From Hormiphora californensis (taxonomy: Eukaryota; Ctenophora; Tentaculata; Cydippida; Pleurobrachiidae), in the NCBI GenBank assembly GCA_020137815.1, contig CM035355.1:5847350-5911349 (forward strand): a stretch of 64,000 bases of DNA, written 5' to 3'. The notes below the pieces were generated by a model. That model saw nothing but the letters and a program-made list of their open reading frames with translations. It ran no database searches and was not told the origin of the DNA. A program made the translations under genes and the position numbers. This document shows positions 38,657 to 49,943 of the stretch, piece after piece (positions within the stretch are counted from its first letter, which is position 1; the number at the start of each line of letters is the position of its first letter).

Positions 38657-41600
38657 CTAGAACTCGTCCCGGTTGCTACGTTGTGCTGCTGCTGCACCTC
38701 CCCCCGGTGCCACTTTTATCACAAAAGGAGAGGAGGGTGCCGGGTGGATTGGCCGGGTGAACCGGGGTACAAACTTAACAGCCGGCTGATCATCTTCTAC
38801 CCTGCGAGTATTAGTAATCCTCAGCACAGCTCTCTCCGGACTGAGATGTCGAGCTATGGCAGGAGGGGAGATGAGATCAGGGTGGGGAGGGGAGGGTGGA
38901 GCGGCGGGAGGAGGAGCAGGCTTCTCAAAAAACATTCTCTCATCGGGCCAGATTATCTTCCCTGGTTTGGTAGGTTCATCATCGGGTGATGAAATGATGA
39001 TAAGATCGGGATTATCAGATCCTGATGATGTGATTGAGGTGGCGGAGATATTAAGAGTTCCTTTCTGCCCGCTGGGAATACGATCACGATCCAAGTCGTC
39101 CCCTGGAGTCATATCAGTGGTTTCTGGAGTCATGCTGGTGGTTCCTGGGGTCATATCAGTGGTTTCTGGAGCCATGCTGGTGGTTCCTGGAGTCATATCA
39201 GTGGTTTCTGGAGTTAGGGCCATATCGGGTGGTGTGGTATTGTATTGGCAAGGTGGTGTGTCAGTAATCTGGGGAGGGGATCTATTATTATCAGGTGATA
39301 CAAGAGACATATCTTCAATGTTATAATTTGTAGTCCCCAACAAGTTATCTGGAGTGTTGTTGGATTTAGCACGAGAGTGATTTGGAGATTGGGGCATCTG
39401 ATCGGTAGATGAGCGAGATTGGGAGTTAGGAGGTGAGAATGAGGTTCTAACATTGTCTCCTCCAGGTGAAGATGGTTTTATCACGGGTTCTGGGGCATGT
39501 CTCACTACACCACCCGAGCCATGGATCTCTTTCACAGGTGCTATAGTAGCAGGCGATGGCTTGTTGCCTGTTGAAGGTTTGTTTCTTCGTCTCAGGACGT
39601 CCTCCAGAACAGCACGAACCCGATCAGAACTCTTCATTTTACCCTCCTGTTGAGGCTTGTTGGTGATGTCTGGAACCCCCTCAGATATTGATCCGGGGTT
39701 CATCAACTTTGTAGTATCCATAGTTACTGATTTAGTGACAGGATTTGTTTCTCTCGTGGTGGTGGCGGTTTGAACTTCCTGACTTTCTGAAGGAATCCGA
39801 TTCCTAACTGGGGGTGTAACTGAGGGTGTAACTGATGGGCCGGTAATGGATTTGATAGTTCCGGTAGGTGATGTTTGGCGAACAGCAGGGACGGTTACAG
39901 TGGTAACCGATCTCATGGCGGGAGTTGTGGTTTGCATAGCAACGGGAGTTGTGGTTTGCATAGCAACGGGAGTTGTGGTTTGCATAGCAACGGGAGTTAT
40001 AGATCGCATAGCAACGGGAGTTATAGATCGCTTAGTATTGGGAGTTATGGATCGCTTAGTATCGGGAGTTATGGATCGCTTAGCAACGGGAGTTATGGAT
40101 CGCTTAGCAACGGGAGTTGTGGATCGCTTAGCAATGGGAGTTGTGGATCGCTTAGCAACGGGAGTTATGGATCGCTGAGTAACGGGAGCAGGTGAAATGG
40201 ACCTCTTAGCCTCACCGGAAATACATCTCAATCGGTCTTGTTGTGACAGTCTGGTCACAGTGGTGATTCTGGTACCGCTTCCTTCCCTACTCCTAATCTG
40301 GTCTGCAGAAGAGTGGTGGGATCCTGGAGATGGGGAGTGGGAGGAGTGGGATCCTGGGGAGTGGTGGTGTATATTTGGTCCACCTGAAAGATGCCTAATT
40401 CGGGGATTAACCGGAACCACCCTGGAAGAAACAGCAGTTTGAGCGGACACCACAAATGTCGAACTCAAAGTGCCCTCTTCTCGCATCACAGCGGAGGATG
40501 GTTGGGTGATGGTTGGAAGATTCTCCGGGGAGATAAGATCATTATCTACCATTGGTCGGTCGGAATAGCTCAGACTGGAAACATCAGGATTTGACCTTTG
40601 ACTATGACTCTTATTTCCTGTTTTGAGGTTGGTGTTGCCCTTGAAATATCGACTACAGATATCTTTAACTTTGGCCCTCTTTTCCTCATTAGAAGTTTCC
40701 CTCTTTCGATCACCACTTTCACTAAACTCCACATCATTCATGATTTCCGACTTTGATATTTTCTCACGAGACACATCATCCTCCTCCAATCCTGATACAG
40801 CACGAGAAACAATGCCCTCCTCAAGTCCTGATGTAGGAGGAGAAACAACATCTAACCCTGATACAGGATAAGATACAACATCCAACCCAGATATTATCTG
40901 AGTACAAGATCCACCCTCTTGGGGGCTGCATGCCGTTATCTCGCACTCACTAGCAACTGACATGACATGATAAGTCACGTGCCCAATCGTCTCACCCTCA
41001 TACTCTGTTTGGATACCTTTACTCTCCGTATCGTTATCATCCGTCTGTGCACTTCTACTCTCCTTCTTCTCCTTCCCTCCCTCACCACCAATATTAACCT
41101 GCCTCAGCGCTGAAACCAAAATGGTGCTGAGAGGGTGACGCTTGGAGTAACCATGGTCGCTGTCAATAGAGAGGACAAGTTTAACTAACCCTCCGGGTCC
41201 TGATACCACGTTTTGTTGGGTCTCTCCCGGTGGTGTTTGTGTGTCAGCATCTCGAAGAAGAACTCTTTGGATTAGAGGTGTTGCTGGGGCACTGGGAACA
41301 GCAGCAGGAGGTGGAGTGGAAGGAGGATGAGGAACAGCGGAGGTGGACCTACTGCGGGGAGAAGAGTAGGAGCTGGACTTGCCGTGACCACCCTCGCTGG
41401 ACCTACCGTGGCCACCCTCCTCAGAGAGGTTGCTAAGGTTGTGGTTACTATGGATACTATGGTTACTATGGTTACTAATGTTGTGGTGGTCAATCATGCC
41501 CGTTGTAGAGAACAGATCTCGGCAACTCTCGTTCAAACTGTCATTAAGAAGGGTCTCATTGATTATTTTGGTAGAATTAGGAGGAGGTGGAGGGGCGTCA

Positions 41601-43727
41601 AAGAGAGGTTCCTGAGGATCACCAAACATACCAATTGGGTCGTTTCCAAAATTGGATTCACTAAACTCCCCATCTCTCCCACTAATATCCTCGTCGTGGT
41701 TTGCTGTCATGGTATCCTGAGAGACTCGTCTTGACTGTGCGATACAAGATGAGAATTGCTGTTGCTGACCCTCCCTAAACATGCTGTGGTTTGTATGGGG
41801 TGTCACAGCTTCTGCCCGGGATCGCTTCGAGAACAACAACTCAGATATATCTGATGAGGATCGCTTTACAGAGCTAACCCCGAGATGTGGCACTGCCGGT
41901 GTCTTGAGGAACGATTTTGTGAATGATGTGTTGAGGTTGGTACTGCTTGTATTGTGATGTGAGGGTGTGTTGTCTCCCTCACCTCCACCACCAAATAGAG
42001 CATCAACGGGATTGTGGTCAGGAAGGGCTGGTGGTGGTACTGTCGTCCGGGCCCACGATGGAACCTGACATGAAGTTTCATATAAAACATCAAGACTGAA
42101 GGCCAATGTAAAACATCGAGACTGAAGAGTGAAGAAATAAAAGCGAATTTTGGTGGGTTTAACTCACGTTTTGGGGTCCTCTCAGTACATTATCTAGTAC
42201 TTCTTTTGGGTTGCGACCTGGAAGAGATGTCACAGTGTTACAGATGTCACAGTGAGCTGTTGTCAATTGAAGGTCATCTTTTGGGGTACACGACCCGGGT
42301 ATGACCTGAGGTCATTGACCTCCCTTGGTGGGGCTAACTTGTGCGGAAGGTGTTGAACATAATTCTACCTTCATGTGACCCATATTGAGCTGGACAACCA
42401 AACAATTATAGCATGAGACCAGTTGGAAATATATAAGAAGGTTCTTGTCTGTTCGGAAAGCCCTAAAATTAGCAGATTATAGAATCATAGGTGCAAGAAC
42501 CTGTAGCAAAGTGGGCTAACATCGTGCGCGCAGGTTCAAATGCTCAGATGAAAGTGCTCGAAGAGACGCTTGTGACATGAAAATGTCACGGCGCGTTACA
42601 TGCAACCTACAATATATTCGCCACCGGTTTGCAAAAGTGGCAAAAACTGGGGTGGGGAAGGGCAAGCCACATCTCCTTTTAAGTGATAAAACGGTATCAG
42701 AACTCACCAATGGCATTGGATTGTTGTGGAGGGGACATGTTAACAAACTGGTGTCGTATTCCACCCGCGTTACTCCCCTTTTGTTGTTCAGGCTTGGGTG
42801 GCAACACTCCTGGGAATTGGGATGAGAGATCAACAACTTTTGAGAAGACTGAATGTTCAAAGATTTGAGAGACAGTTTTCCCGCGAGGGTTGAACTGTTC
42901 GTACTGTCTCCGCGATTTCAACAAAAGAAACATGGGACGAACTGAACTCCAGGGAGCATGCGAGGTTTCCAAACAAATGTCAGCAGGATATAACACTGTT
43001 ATCCTACTGACATTTGTAGTTAACTGTTATCATAGCAGTAATACTCACTTTGAGAATTGCGAGGATTACTGTTGGCTGCAGATACCGTTCTCATTGAAAC
43101 AATATCAAGACTCTGGCGCCGTCCCATTAACTGGATATCACGGGAGCGGTTCCTTTCGAAAAACTCCTGGTTTTGGATTAGGGTGGGTAAAAGAATGGAA
43201 CATTAGAATAGTTGAATCAATAAGTTGACCAATCGGCTGTTTTTGAGTCGCATAGTTTTGATACAATGAAATAGTGTTTATTTAGGACTGTAGACGACTC
43301 GGAGATTTATTTCAGGAAAGATAATACGGGACGGTTTCGACGTTTAACGTCATCATCAGCTCAAATTAATTTGTTTAAAGTAGTGTTGAAAAGTTTCAAA
43401 CTTTTCAACACTACTTTAAACAAATTAATTTGAGCTGATGATGACGTTAAACGTCGAAACCGTCCCGTATTATCTTTCCTGAAATAAATCTCCGAGTCGT
43501 CTACAGTCCTAAATAAACACTATTTCATTGTATTAGAATAGTTAGGAGCCAGGTTTAGTGATGGAGCGAATCCCACACTTGGGCAAATCGAGTGGATTAT
43601 TAGGACCGAAACTAGAATTAGAACTAGGATAATTTTGCTACTTAATAATCAGAATTAATATTACCTTTCTCCTCTTCCCTTCCTCGCTGTCTTTCATCCT
43701 ATTCCTTGCTCCTCCCATCCAATTCAT
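38657..43727 (-). CDS. REDIC1 (C12orf40)-like protein
   Basis: Five exons join in phase: 43727-43665, 43166-43049, 42941-42708, 42217-42168 and a 3.4-kb last exon 42064-38657, giving 1290 residues. The N-terminus (MNWMGGARNR, then KEFFERNRSRD, then QSLDIVSM) matches the conserved start of vertebrate C12orf40/REDIC1 (MNW-GG-R-R, KE-FE--R, SLDI), a factor reported to support meiotic crossovers. The rest is a long disordered Ser/Thr/Pro region. It carries several QT motifs (KGIQTEYE, DTQTPP, RSAQTDD) that echo the IQT region of the vertebrate protein, about ten [KM][RQ][ST][IT]TP repeats coded around 40180-39900, and DMTPGTTSM repeats near 39110-39220. Its length is about twice that of the human protein. 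Assignment rests on the N-terminal ~45 residues; the last exon alone is unrecognisable. Confidence 0.78.
43261..43533. mobile_element. 273-bp perfect-looking foldback MITE
   Basis: ATACAATGAAATAGTG at the left is mirrored by CACTATTTCATTGTAT at the right, and the arms match up to the centre near 43397. It lies in the first intron of the REDIC1-like gene. The ends could carry a TA duplication. Confidence 0.75.
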
Positions 43728-43954
43728 GGCTTCAATTATTATAACACCAGGGTTAAAACTATAAACTTGATTAATAGTGGGTTTGTTCTTATCAAATTTA
43801 TGTGTCCGTTCTCAGTTCTGACGTTTATCACACATATATCACAGTCTAACGAATTAACCACCTGTACAGTATTGTTTGAATATTTAAAAGAAAGAGAGAG
43901 TCTGGGCGAGCCTCCAGAGATTTCGACTATTCCAGTCATATTATATGTCACAAA
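43728..43954. promoter_or_regulatory. Candidate divergent promoter region
   Basis: A 227-bp gap separates the start codons of the leftward REDIC1-like gene and the rightward secreted orphan. Any promoters for both must lie here or overlap their 5' UTRs. I see no clear TATA box, so this is positional inference. Confidence 0.35.
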
Positions 43955-44722
43955 ATGTTCACTATTCTTCTTTTTGTTTCAAGTCTAACAGCTGTTACTG
44001 CCAATGTTCAACAATTCGAATGGGAGCCCTGGGGCAAGACAGACTGCAGTTTCGAACTGGATCTCATCAACAGTCTTAACACAGTGAGTCAGGAGCAGAA
44101 GGAAAACTACCGAACAACTCTGACTGAGATTCGACAAAGTAACAAGTTTACATTTGCCAACAGTACACAACTTCTTCGTTACCCAAAATCTGGATTCCTC
44201 TTCGAGGTGTTCTGGATACGAACAGAGAAGGGCAGGTTTGATCTACTTGAGACCTGTGAGAGGTTTATCAATAGTCTACCCAAGCACGATCCGGATCTTT
44301 ACTGCCTTACAAATAAGTCGGAGGACGATGTGCTGAGTGTGTGCATGATGCCCAGCCGGAACTGGCGAGATGATTGTGAGGAATTCTCTTTCAAGAATAT
44401 TTACAAGGAAGGAGAAGGGAGTAAGGCACTGGAAAATCTGGCTAGGGCCAAGATAAGAAATGGCTTTAAGGAAGGAACGTGGATTGGTAAAATGATGCAC
44501 ATTTTCAGGATGCAGAAACTCCGTAACAAATGGTGGTATTTTCAAACATGTTCCGGTATAGGCAGCACCGACCGAATGTTCTCCAAATGTACTAATTTCT
44601 CAAAAAATGTCACCAGAAACTTCAAAACGGGGAAGCAGCTCCATGGCCATCGGAGGATAGGGTGTGCAGTGGAAAACAACAGGGATTTTCCAGTTACAGT
44701 TTTCTTCTGTATTTCTGATTAA
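43955..44722 (+). CDS. Secreted cysteine-containing orphan protein (single exon)
   Basis: An uninterrupted 255-residue frame, with a likely poly-A signal AATAAA at 44758-44763. The start has a textbook signal peptide (MFTILLFVSSLTAVTA, cleavage probably after TANV or nearby). The mature part has nine cysteines, at least four N-glycosylation sequons (NST, NKS, NFS, NVT) and aromatic-rich patches (FEWEPWG, NKWWYFQTC). No transmembrane segment follows. I do not recognise a family. The absence of introns contrasts with its neighbours and could mean a young or retroposed gene. Function unknown. Confidence 0.72.
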   Translation: MFTILLFVSSLTAVTANVQQFEWEPWGKTDCSFELDLINSLNTVSQEQKENYRTTLTEIRQSNKFTFANSTQLLRYPKSGFLFEVFWIRTEKGRFDLLETCERFINSLPKHDPDLYCLTNKSEDDVLSVCMMPSRNWRDDCEEFSFKNIYKEGEGSKALENLARAKIRNGFKEGTWIGKMMHIFRMQKLRNKWWYFQTCSGIGSTDRMFSKCTNFSKNVTRNFKTGKQLHGHRRIGCAVENNRDFPVTVFFCISD

Positions 44723-45332
44723 CTATTTGAAATTTGATTGATGTACTTTATGTTAACAATAAACAACTGACGAGTGACGTCTGACTGGTGTGCGGCATGT
44801 ATCTCCAGTTTCTGAACTCTGAGGAGTTAGAATTACTAGTAAAACTGGGGCGATCGTACCGATCGCAAATCGAGGGATCTATCTTTTTTCTCTGCCTCAC
44901 TCTCTCTATGATGCTATATGCTATGTGATGTGATCCCTCTCTCTTTTTTCTCTCTCTTTCTCTCCCTCATCATTTGTATACACGCTTAGACTCCGTAGAA
45001 TACTAGAATACTACAATCTAAAATCTTCGGGTGACATCTGGTTTGGTCTCGTCGGGCAAGGGCATCCATACCTCATCGTCTGTTCACTTGGAGGTACCGG
45101 CTAGCGTTCTCTATACTCCTTACCTCGCAAGCCATTCCCTTCTCTTCACAGCTTCAGCTGTTCTCTTCTTCTCTGTCATGTTCTCTCTTTTGCCGCCTCC
45201 TACTCTTTCTTAATGGTGGGCTTTTGCTGGGTCAACCCCGGCCATCCTTTTCAGGGCTCGTATTTCATCTTACTAGATCATCTCCAAATTAAGGATATGT
45301 CTCCAGTGCACGGGAGAGTGGGAGACGGACTT
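44723..45332. other. Intergenic, no gene seen
   Basis: After the orphan's poly-A signal the sequence is mixed, with short CT-rich stretches near 44890-44970. I see no supported gene or element here. Confidence 0.6.
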
Positions 45333-45520
45333 GGAAAACGTTAAAATCTGGGTGCCTTTCATTGCTAACAATTCGAAGTTTTAGTGTGCGTGACGGGTTA
45401 GGGCTAGGGCTATCCGTTAGGGTCTGGTTAGGATTTGGTTTGGAGTTATCGGTTAGGGCTATCGATTCTCTAACAGATACCGTTTAGTTTACTCAAATTG
45501 GCCATGTGGTTGCGTGGCTA
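45333..45520. repeat. Left part of a repeat split by the LINE
   Basis: From GGAAAACGTTAAAATCTGGG to GCGTGGCTA this matches 49944-50125. The remainder of the repeat continues after the LINE at 49727-49808. Confidence 0.85.
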
Positions 45521-45661
45521 AACATTCATAAACATTCATAAATAAATTAAGCATTGTACACAAAGTTTCAGCTCAAAAAGAGCTAACACTCAGACACCAA
45601 AGGGAGTCGGGTTTTAATGGGCAGCCAAACAACATAGAAAAGCAAAACACCCCTGAATGAT

Positions 45662-48619
45662 TTACTCTCTGAAAACACTCGGATCGTTTCTCCAATCCAA
45701 CAGGGAGTTACTGTGCTGAACACTATACCCACGAACCGGTGGCTGGTCAGGGATGGTGGACAGATATTTACCGAGCGACTGCTTTAGCTCGAGTAGGGAA
45801 GCTGAAGATCTCACTACCCGAGGCACTGCATTCCACAACTGAGCTCCTTTTACGCCGAATGATGAGTCATAGGGGCCAGAGATGGATTTTTGGGCCAAGT
45901 AGTTATACCGAGGAATTACCGCTCTGGTGCCAAGGCGTGGGTGCTCTGTAAACAAGAGACTCGTACTGTTTGGTACTACCTTATGCAGGACCTTCCAGAC
46001 GTGGATAATTATATATCGTTCTCGGCGCCGTTGAAGGGACAGGATTTTGAGGTGATGGAGTCTGTCCCAGTAATTCATGCCCGAACAACTCGCGATCCTG
46101 CGGGTGAATTGTCTCTGTGCCTCCTCAACCAGTGCAATATCTGACTTTTTGACAGGGTTCCATAGGGGACAACAGTATTCAACCTGGGGTCTGACGATGG
46201 ATTTGAGTAGGGTTAGCATGGTGTCATCCGATCTATCCCGAAACACACTAAGTGCCCAGCCACTCATCCGACGAGCCTTTGTCGTGATGCTGTCGATATG
46301 CTCCGACCATGCACAGTTTGTTGAAACAAGGACTCCTAGGTCTTTGACGGATTCGCTGGGTGATATCGTTTCGCCTCCAGGCCCACTGTAGGAGTAGTTT
46401 TCATTGGAGAATGGCAGCTCTCTTAACAGTTGGGTGGATCGAAGAGTATAGTTCATAACTTCAAATTTGTCCTGGTGTAGAGACATGTTGTTCTCTGTCG
46501 CCCAACGTGCAAACACAGCTAGACTTTTCTGGAGATCCTCTCTATCATCCAATGACTTGATTGCCTTCCACAGCTTGGAATCGTCTGCGAAGGTGAGGAC
46601 TGTGCCAGAAAGAAGTGTCTCTATGTCTATCATATAGACTAAAAACAACAAGGGACCAATAACTGTACCCTGTGGGACACCACTGATGACCATTTCCTCC
46701 CGAGACTGAGCACCATCTACCATCACTGTTTGTACTCTTTCTGAAAGGAAGTTGTTGATCCAACGGTGTAGCTGTCCCCGAATACCGTATTTTTCCAATT
46801 TTGCCATCAAGACCTTGACATCGACTTTGTCAAAAGCCTTCTCCATGTCTAAATACACAACATCCACTTCGTGTCCGTTATTCAGTTCTCTCATGACATT
46901 ATCGTAGTGGTTTAAGAGTTGAGTCAAGCAGCTTCTGTTCCTCCGGAAACCATGCTGGCCATCGTTGAAGAGCCCATTTCCCTCCAGATGATCGACAACT
47001 TTGTTTCTTACAACTCTCTCAAATGTTTTAATCATGTGGGAGGTGAGTGCGACAGGCCGATAATTTTTAGCCTCCATTTTGGATCCTTTCTTAAACACGG
47101 GTGTTATATATTGGCGTTTAAGGCATGTTGGTACGACACCCTCATGGAAAGAACAATCCCAAAGTAACCATAAGGGGTATGCCAACTGTTTCCGGCACTT
47201 GGACAGTATAACCGCTGGTATGTCCCCTGGTGGGGCTCCAGCGTAAGGATCTAACTCAGCCAATGCATCCTCAATACAGCCGGGAGTGAAATCAAGATTG
47301 TCCAGTGTGATGGTCGTAGAAGGAATATCCTTAGTAGCCTCCTCGGCCGAACATTTAGCAGGATCGCTGAATACCCCCACATACTGTGACTGAAGAATGT
47401 TTGATTTCTCCAGAGGATCATCGGTCACCGTGCCATCAGGTCTTAGGAGTGGGGCCACACTAGACTTGATTTTCCGATGCTTGTTCACAAATGACCAGAA
47501 AAACCGTGGATTACATTTGATAGTGTCAATAGCCTTTCTCTCTCTTCCTTCCAGAAGCCCAAGGAGGTGAACCTTTATCCTATCACCAGTCTTCTCAATT
47601 TTACGGTTAAGCTTATCAATCAGTGACTGGTAGGAACATCTCTCCCTAGCAAGTTTTAACCGGGAGTTCAACTTTTTCTGTCTCCTTTTCAATCGTTTCA
47701 GATAGGGATCCCTCTTCTTTAAATTGCTGAAAACCTTCCGTTTACAATGTTTTTCGAACACGCCTAGAACAATCTCTGTAATACATTGGACATAGGCGTG
47801 GCCGCCATCTTCCATGTCATATGGAGCTAAGTGTTCGTCCCAGTTGATAGCGTCTAGCTCCTCACGTGCCCCGGTGAAGTCAGCATTGTGGTAATCAAGT
47901 GCCTTGAACCCTCTAGCAGCTCGTTTGCAGTCTGACTTAGCCTGTTTCAGCCCAACTCCCAGAATGCAAGAAACGAGAGCGTGGTCAGACATTTGGGTCG
48001 CCGTTACATCCATGTCGAGGACATAATCCACTCTATTCGTAAGAACAATGTCCAAGATACTCCTACCTCTCGTGGGCTCCGTCACTAGTTGTGTAAGAAA
48101 ATTTTTCTCAGCAAATTCAACCAGGGAGTTACTCTGGTCGGTTGGAAGGTTTGACCAGTTTACATGGGGCATATTGAAGTCACCTAGCACAAAAACCTCA
48201 GGAGGACAATCACCGGAGGAATGGCGTTGAATAAACTCCTCCAGGATTCCGATAACTTGGAGTGGGTTTGATGTGGGGGCCCTGTAAACTGTTGCAATAA
48301 CGAAGTTTGAGTTAGGAATGTAGACTGCAACGACACTATTACAGTTATCTGAGAAAGCAACCTGATCAGAGGGGGACAAGGATGAATGAAGATATAGGGC
48401 ACAGCCACCCCCCACCCTGCCGTCCCGATCACTGCGTATAATAGAATAACCGGGGATACCCACCTGGGCATCTGAAAATTCAGCCCGCCACCAAGTTTCA
48501 GTAATGGCTACGGCCATGGCAGGAATATCAGAGTTACAAATAGTGTCTTTAAGATTCTCCAGCTTGTACCTTGTTTCGCTACTTGCACTCGGGTTTAGAC
48601 TGCGAGCATTTAGCAGCAT
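45662..48619 (-). CDS. LINE ORF2: endonuclease and reverse transcriptase
   Basis: 985 residues from the first ATG; the frame stays open upstream (SNLSKLML) and overlaps the end of ORF1 in a different frame, so initiation may differ. The N-terminal apurinic-type endonuclease shows LLNARSLN, ITETWWR, GDFNMPHVNW and SDHALVS. The central reverse transcriptase shows YRPVALTSH, HGFRRNRSC, VYLDMEKAFDKV, GVPQGTVIGPLLF and the catalytic FADDSKLW. The C-terminal arm has RRRERYIIIHVWK. All catalytic landmarks look intact. Confidence 0.9.
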   Translation of the reverse strand: MLLNARSLNPSASSETRYKLENLKDTICNSDIPAMAVAITETWWRAEFSDAQVGIPGYSIIRSDRDGRVGGGCALYLHSSLSPSDQVAFSDNCNSVVAVYIPNSNFVIATVYRAPTSNPLQVIGILEEFIQRHSSGDCPPEVFVLGDFNMPHVNWSNLPTDQSNSLVEFAEKNFLTQLVTEPTRGRSILDIVLTNRVDYVLDMDVTATQMSDHALVSCILGVGLKQAKSDCKRAARGFKALDYHNADFTGAREELDAINWDEHLAPYDMEDGGHAYVQCITEIVLGVFEKHCKRKVFSNLKKRDPYLKRLKRRQKKLNSRLKLARERCSYQSLIDKLNRKIEKTGDRIKVHLLGLLEGRERKAIDTIKCNPRFFWSFVNKHRKIKSSVAPLLRPDGTVTDDPLEKSNILQSQYVGVFSDPAKCSAEEATKDIPSTTITLDNLDFTPGCIEDALAELDPYAGAPPGDIPAVILSKCRKQLAYPLWLLWDCSFHEGVVPTCLKRQYITPVFKKGSKMEAKNYRPVALTSHMIKTFERVVRNKVVDHLEGNGLFNDGQHGFRRNRSCLTQLLNHYDNVMRELNNGHEVDVVYLDMEKAFDKVDVKVLMAKLEKYGIRGQLHRWINNFLSERVQTVMVDGAQSREEMVISGVPQGTVIGPLLFLVYMIDIETLLSGTVLTFADDSKLWKAIKSLDDREDLQKSLAVFARWATENNMSLHQDKFEVMNYTLRSTQLLRELPFSNENYSYSGPGGETISPSESVKDLGVLVSTNCAWSEHIDSITTKARRMSGWALSVFRDRSDDTMLTLLKSIVRPQVEYCCPLWNPVKKSDIALVEEAQRQFTRRIASCSGMNYWDRLHHLKILSLQRRRERYIIIHVWKVLHKVVPNSTSLLFTEHPRLGTRAVIPRYNYLAQKSISGPYDSSFGVKGAQLWNAVPRVVRSSASLLELKQSLGKYLSTIPDQPPVRGYSVQHSNSLLDWRNDPSVFRE

Positions 48620-48660
48620 AAGTTTGGAAAGGTTGCTGGGAACTGAGGGTTTCTCGGAAG

Positions 48661-49692
48661 CTAATACGACCGTCTCCCCCTCTGCTGATGAGGGCTGAAG
48701 GTGTAACCTGTTCCTGCCGGCAGTTGAGCCGGTTGGGTGTGTTGGGAGTATAACTGGTCTGGAAGTAGAACTGGTTCTGGCTCTGGACGGTTCCTCATCT
48801 CTGTTCTCACTATCCCGGCTATTGAGTCCCTCAGCCGGTCGAGGACTGCCTCTAAAAAAGCAGCATCTGGTCCAGGTCTCTGATTCTGAGACTGGGACCA
48901 GTGGACTCCACTCGATACCCTCGCCCTACTGGGTTCACTTGACCAAGGTCCTGCATCAGGTGCTTGGTTTTGACCTGTGGTTCGTGATTGGGCTGAAGGG
49001 ATTCTTTCACGGCGGTTCCTCTCATTTCCAGTCCCACGTGATGTTCCTTCTCCAGGCCTAGTCCTCAGGGTGTCCCTCAAGTGATGTTTGGTACAGCTCA
49101 GTTTATAACACTGGTGCCGTAACTCTGAATTCTTACACAGTGGAGGGTGGAAAAAGTTACATTCAGTGTTCTGGCATCCAACGCTCCTCATAGATCCATA
49201 GTTGCAAAACTTTTTGCACAGTGTAGGGTGAGATTTGGGACAAGATCTGCCACTAACTAGCTTCGTCCCATCTCTCCCGTGTCTGCACCTCCTTTGCAAA
49301 TAAAACCTACACACTTCGGTTCCTGGAACACCCCTCTCTCCCTGTTCCGGTGGGTCCGGTAGGTCCTCTCGCTCCTCTGCAGTTCTACTGATGTGCCTTC
49401 CCAGGATCTGCTCTCGGTTTGAACTACGTCTGGTCGAGTTATGACTAGGATCTGGCCCACCGTCAGGTAGATGGCTAGTAAACCTTTCCAGAGTTTGTTT
49501 ACCGAGGCAAGGGGAGCACACCCAAATTCGGCTTTTGATAGCAGTGCTGCTGGCCTCTTCTCGTATCTTTGCACAGTTGTGCAGACCGCCACCACAGATG
49601 AAGCACCGAGCAGGGGGATTTTCATTTCTCTTCACGGAATACTTTTCGGTACACTCGCTGCATGTTTGGGGACCAAATCCCTCTATCCGCAT
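48661..49692 (-). CDS. LINE ORF1 with cysteine/histidine fingers
   Basis: I start at the ATG coding MRIEGFGPQTC, because sequence upstream of 49726 belongs to the host repeat; this gives 343 residues. The N-terminus has paired cysteines (CSECTEKY, CFICGGGLHNC, CSPCLGK) suggesting a zinc-binding fold. The middle has CCCH-like fingers (CRFYLQRRCRHG, CKKFCNYG, CNFFHPPLC). The C-terminus is Arg/Ser/Pro-rich. This fits an RNA-binding ORF1 protein. It ends just before the ORF2 start codon and in another frame. Confidence 0.8.
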   Translation of the reverse strand: MRIEGFGPQTCSECTEKYSVKRNENPPARCFICGGGLHNCAKIREEASSTAIKSRIWVCSPCLGKQTLERFTSHLPDGGPDPSHNSTRRSSNREQILGRHISRTAEEREDLPDPPEQGERGVPGTEVCRFYLQRRCRHGRDGTKLVSGRSCPKSHPTLCKKFCNYGSMRSVGCQNTECNFFHPPLCKNSELRHQCYKLSCTKHHLRDTLRTRPGEGTSRGTGNERNRRERIPSAQSRTTGQNQAPDAGPWSSEPSRARVSSGVHWSQSQNQRPGPDAAFLEAVLDRLRDSIAGIVRTEMRNRPEPEPVLLPDQLYSQHTQPAQLPAGTGYTFSPHQQRGRRSY

Positions 49693-49726
49693 GATGATCC
49701 AGTCAGCCAGGGTTGTTACTGAATGG

Positions 49727-49808
49727 TATAGCCGTTTGAAAAAAGTCGGTCTAAGTGTACTCTTCTGGTAGCGTGCACCTGTAAACAGGCTGCAAGGCAC
49801 CCAGATTA
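49727..49808. repeat. Right part of the repeat split by the LINE
   Basis: Runs from TATAGCCGTTTGAAAAAAG through GCACCTGTAAACAGGCTGC to CACCCAGATTA and continues the sequence interrupted at 45520. Confidence 0.82.
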
Positions 49809-49943
49809 TTTGGCAAACGTTGCTGGCCCCGATAGCGCAGGATAAGGCAGCGCTTTTCAACCAAATTATAGGGATCCCTAATAAAGTTGTGATTTGTCAC
49901 AAAACATGTGGTTCCCGTGGCGCGGGCGGTGCGGCTTTAAAAC

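Larger units (their letters stand above)
45521..49726 (-). mobile_element. Full-length CR1/jockey-like LINE
   Basis: A 4.2-kb two-ORF element transcribed leftward. Its borders are set by comparison with the neighbouring empty repeat copy (49944-50205). The 5' leader is only about 34 bp before ORF1. The 3' end is a TTTATGAATG repeat tail, not poly-A, as in CR1-type elements. Both ORFs are open with no frameshift or stop, so it may be recent. Target duplication is at most about 2 bp (TA). Confidence 0.85.

Noticed and set aside
39846-40195. Plus-strand frames with GVMDRLATG or SYGSLSNG repeats
   Set aside because: Shadows of the repeat region in the REDIC1-like last exon on the minus strand.
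42516-42860. 114-codon minus-strand frame
   Set aside because: Overlaps the REDIC1-like exon 42941-42708 in another frame; the exon model explains the region better.
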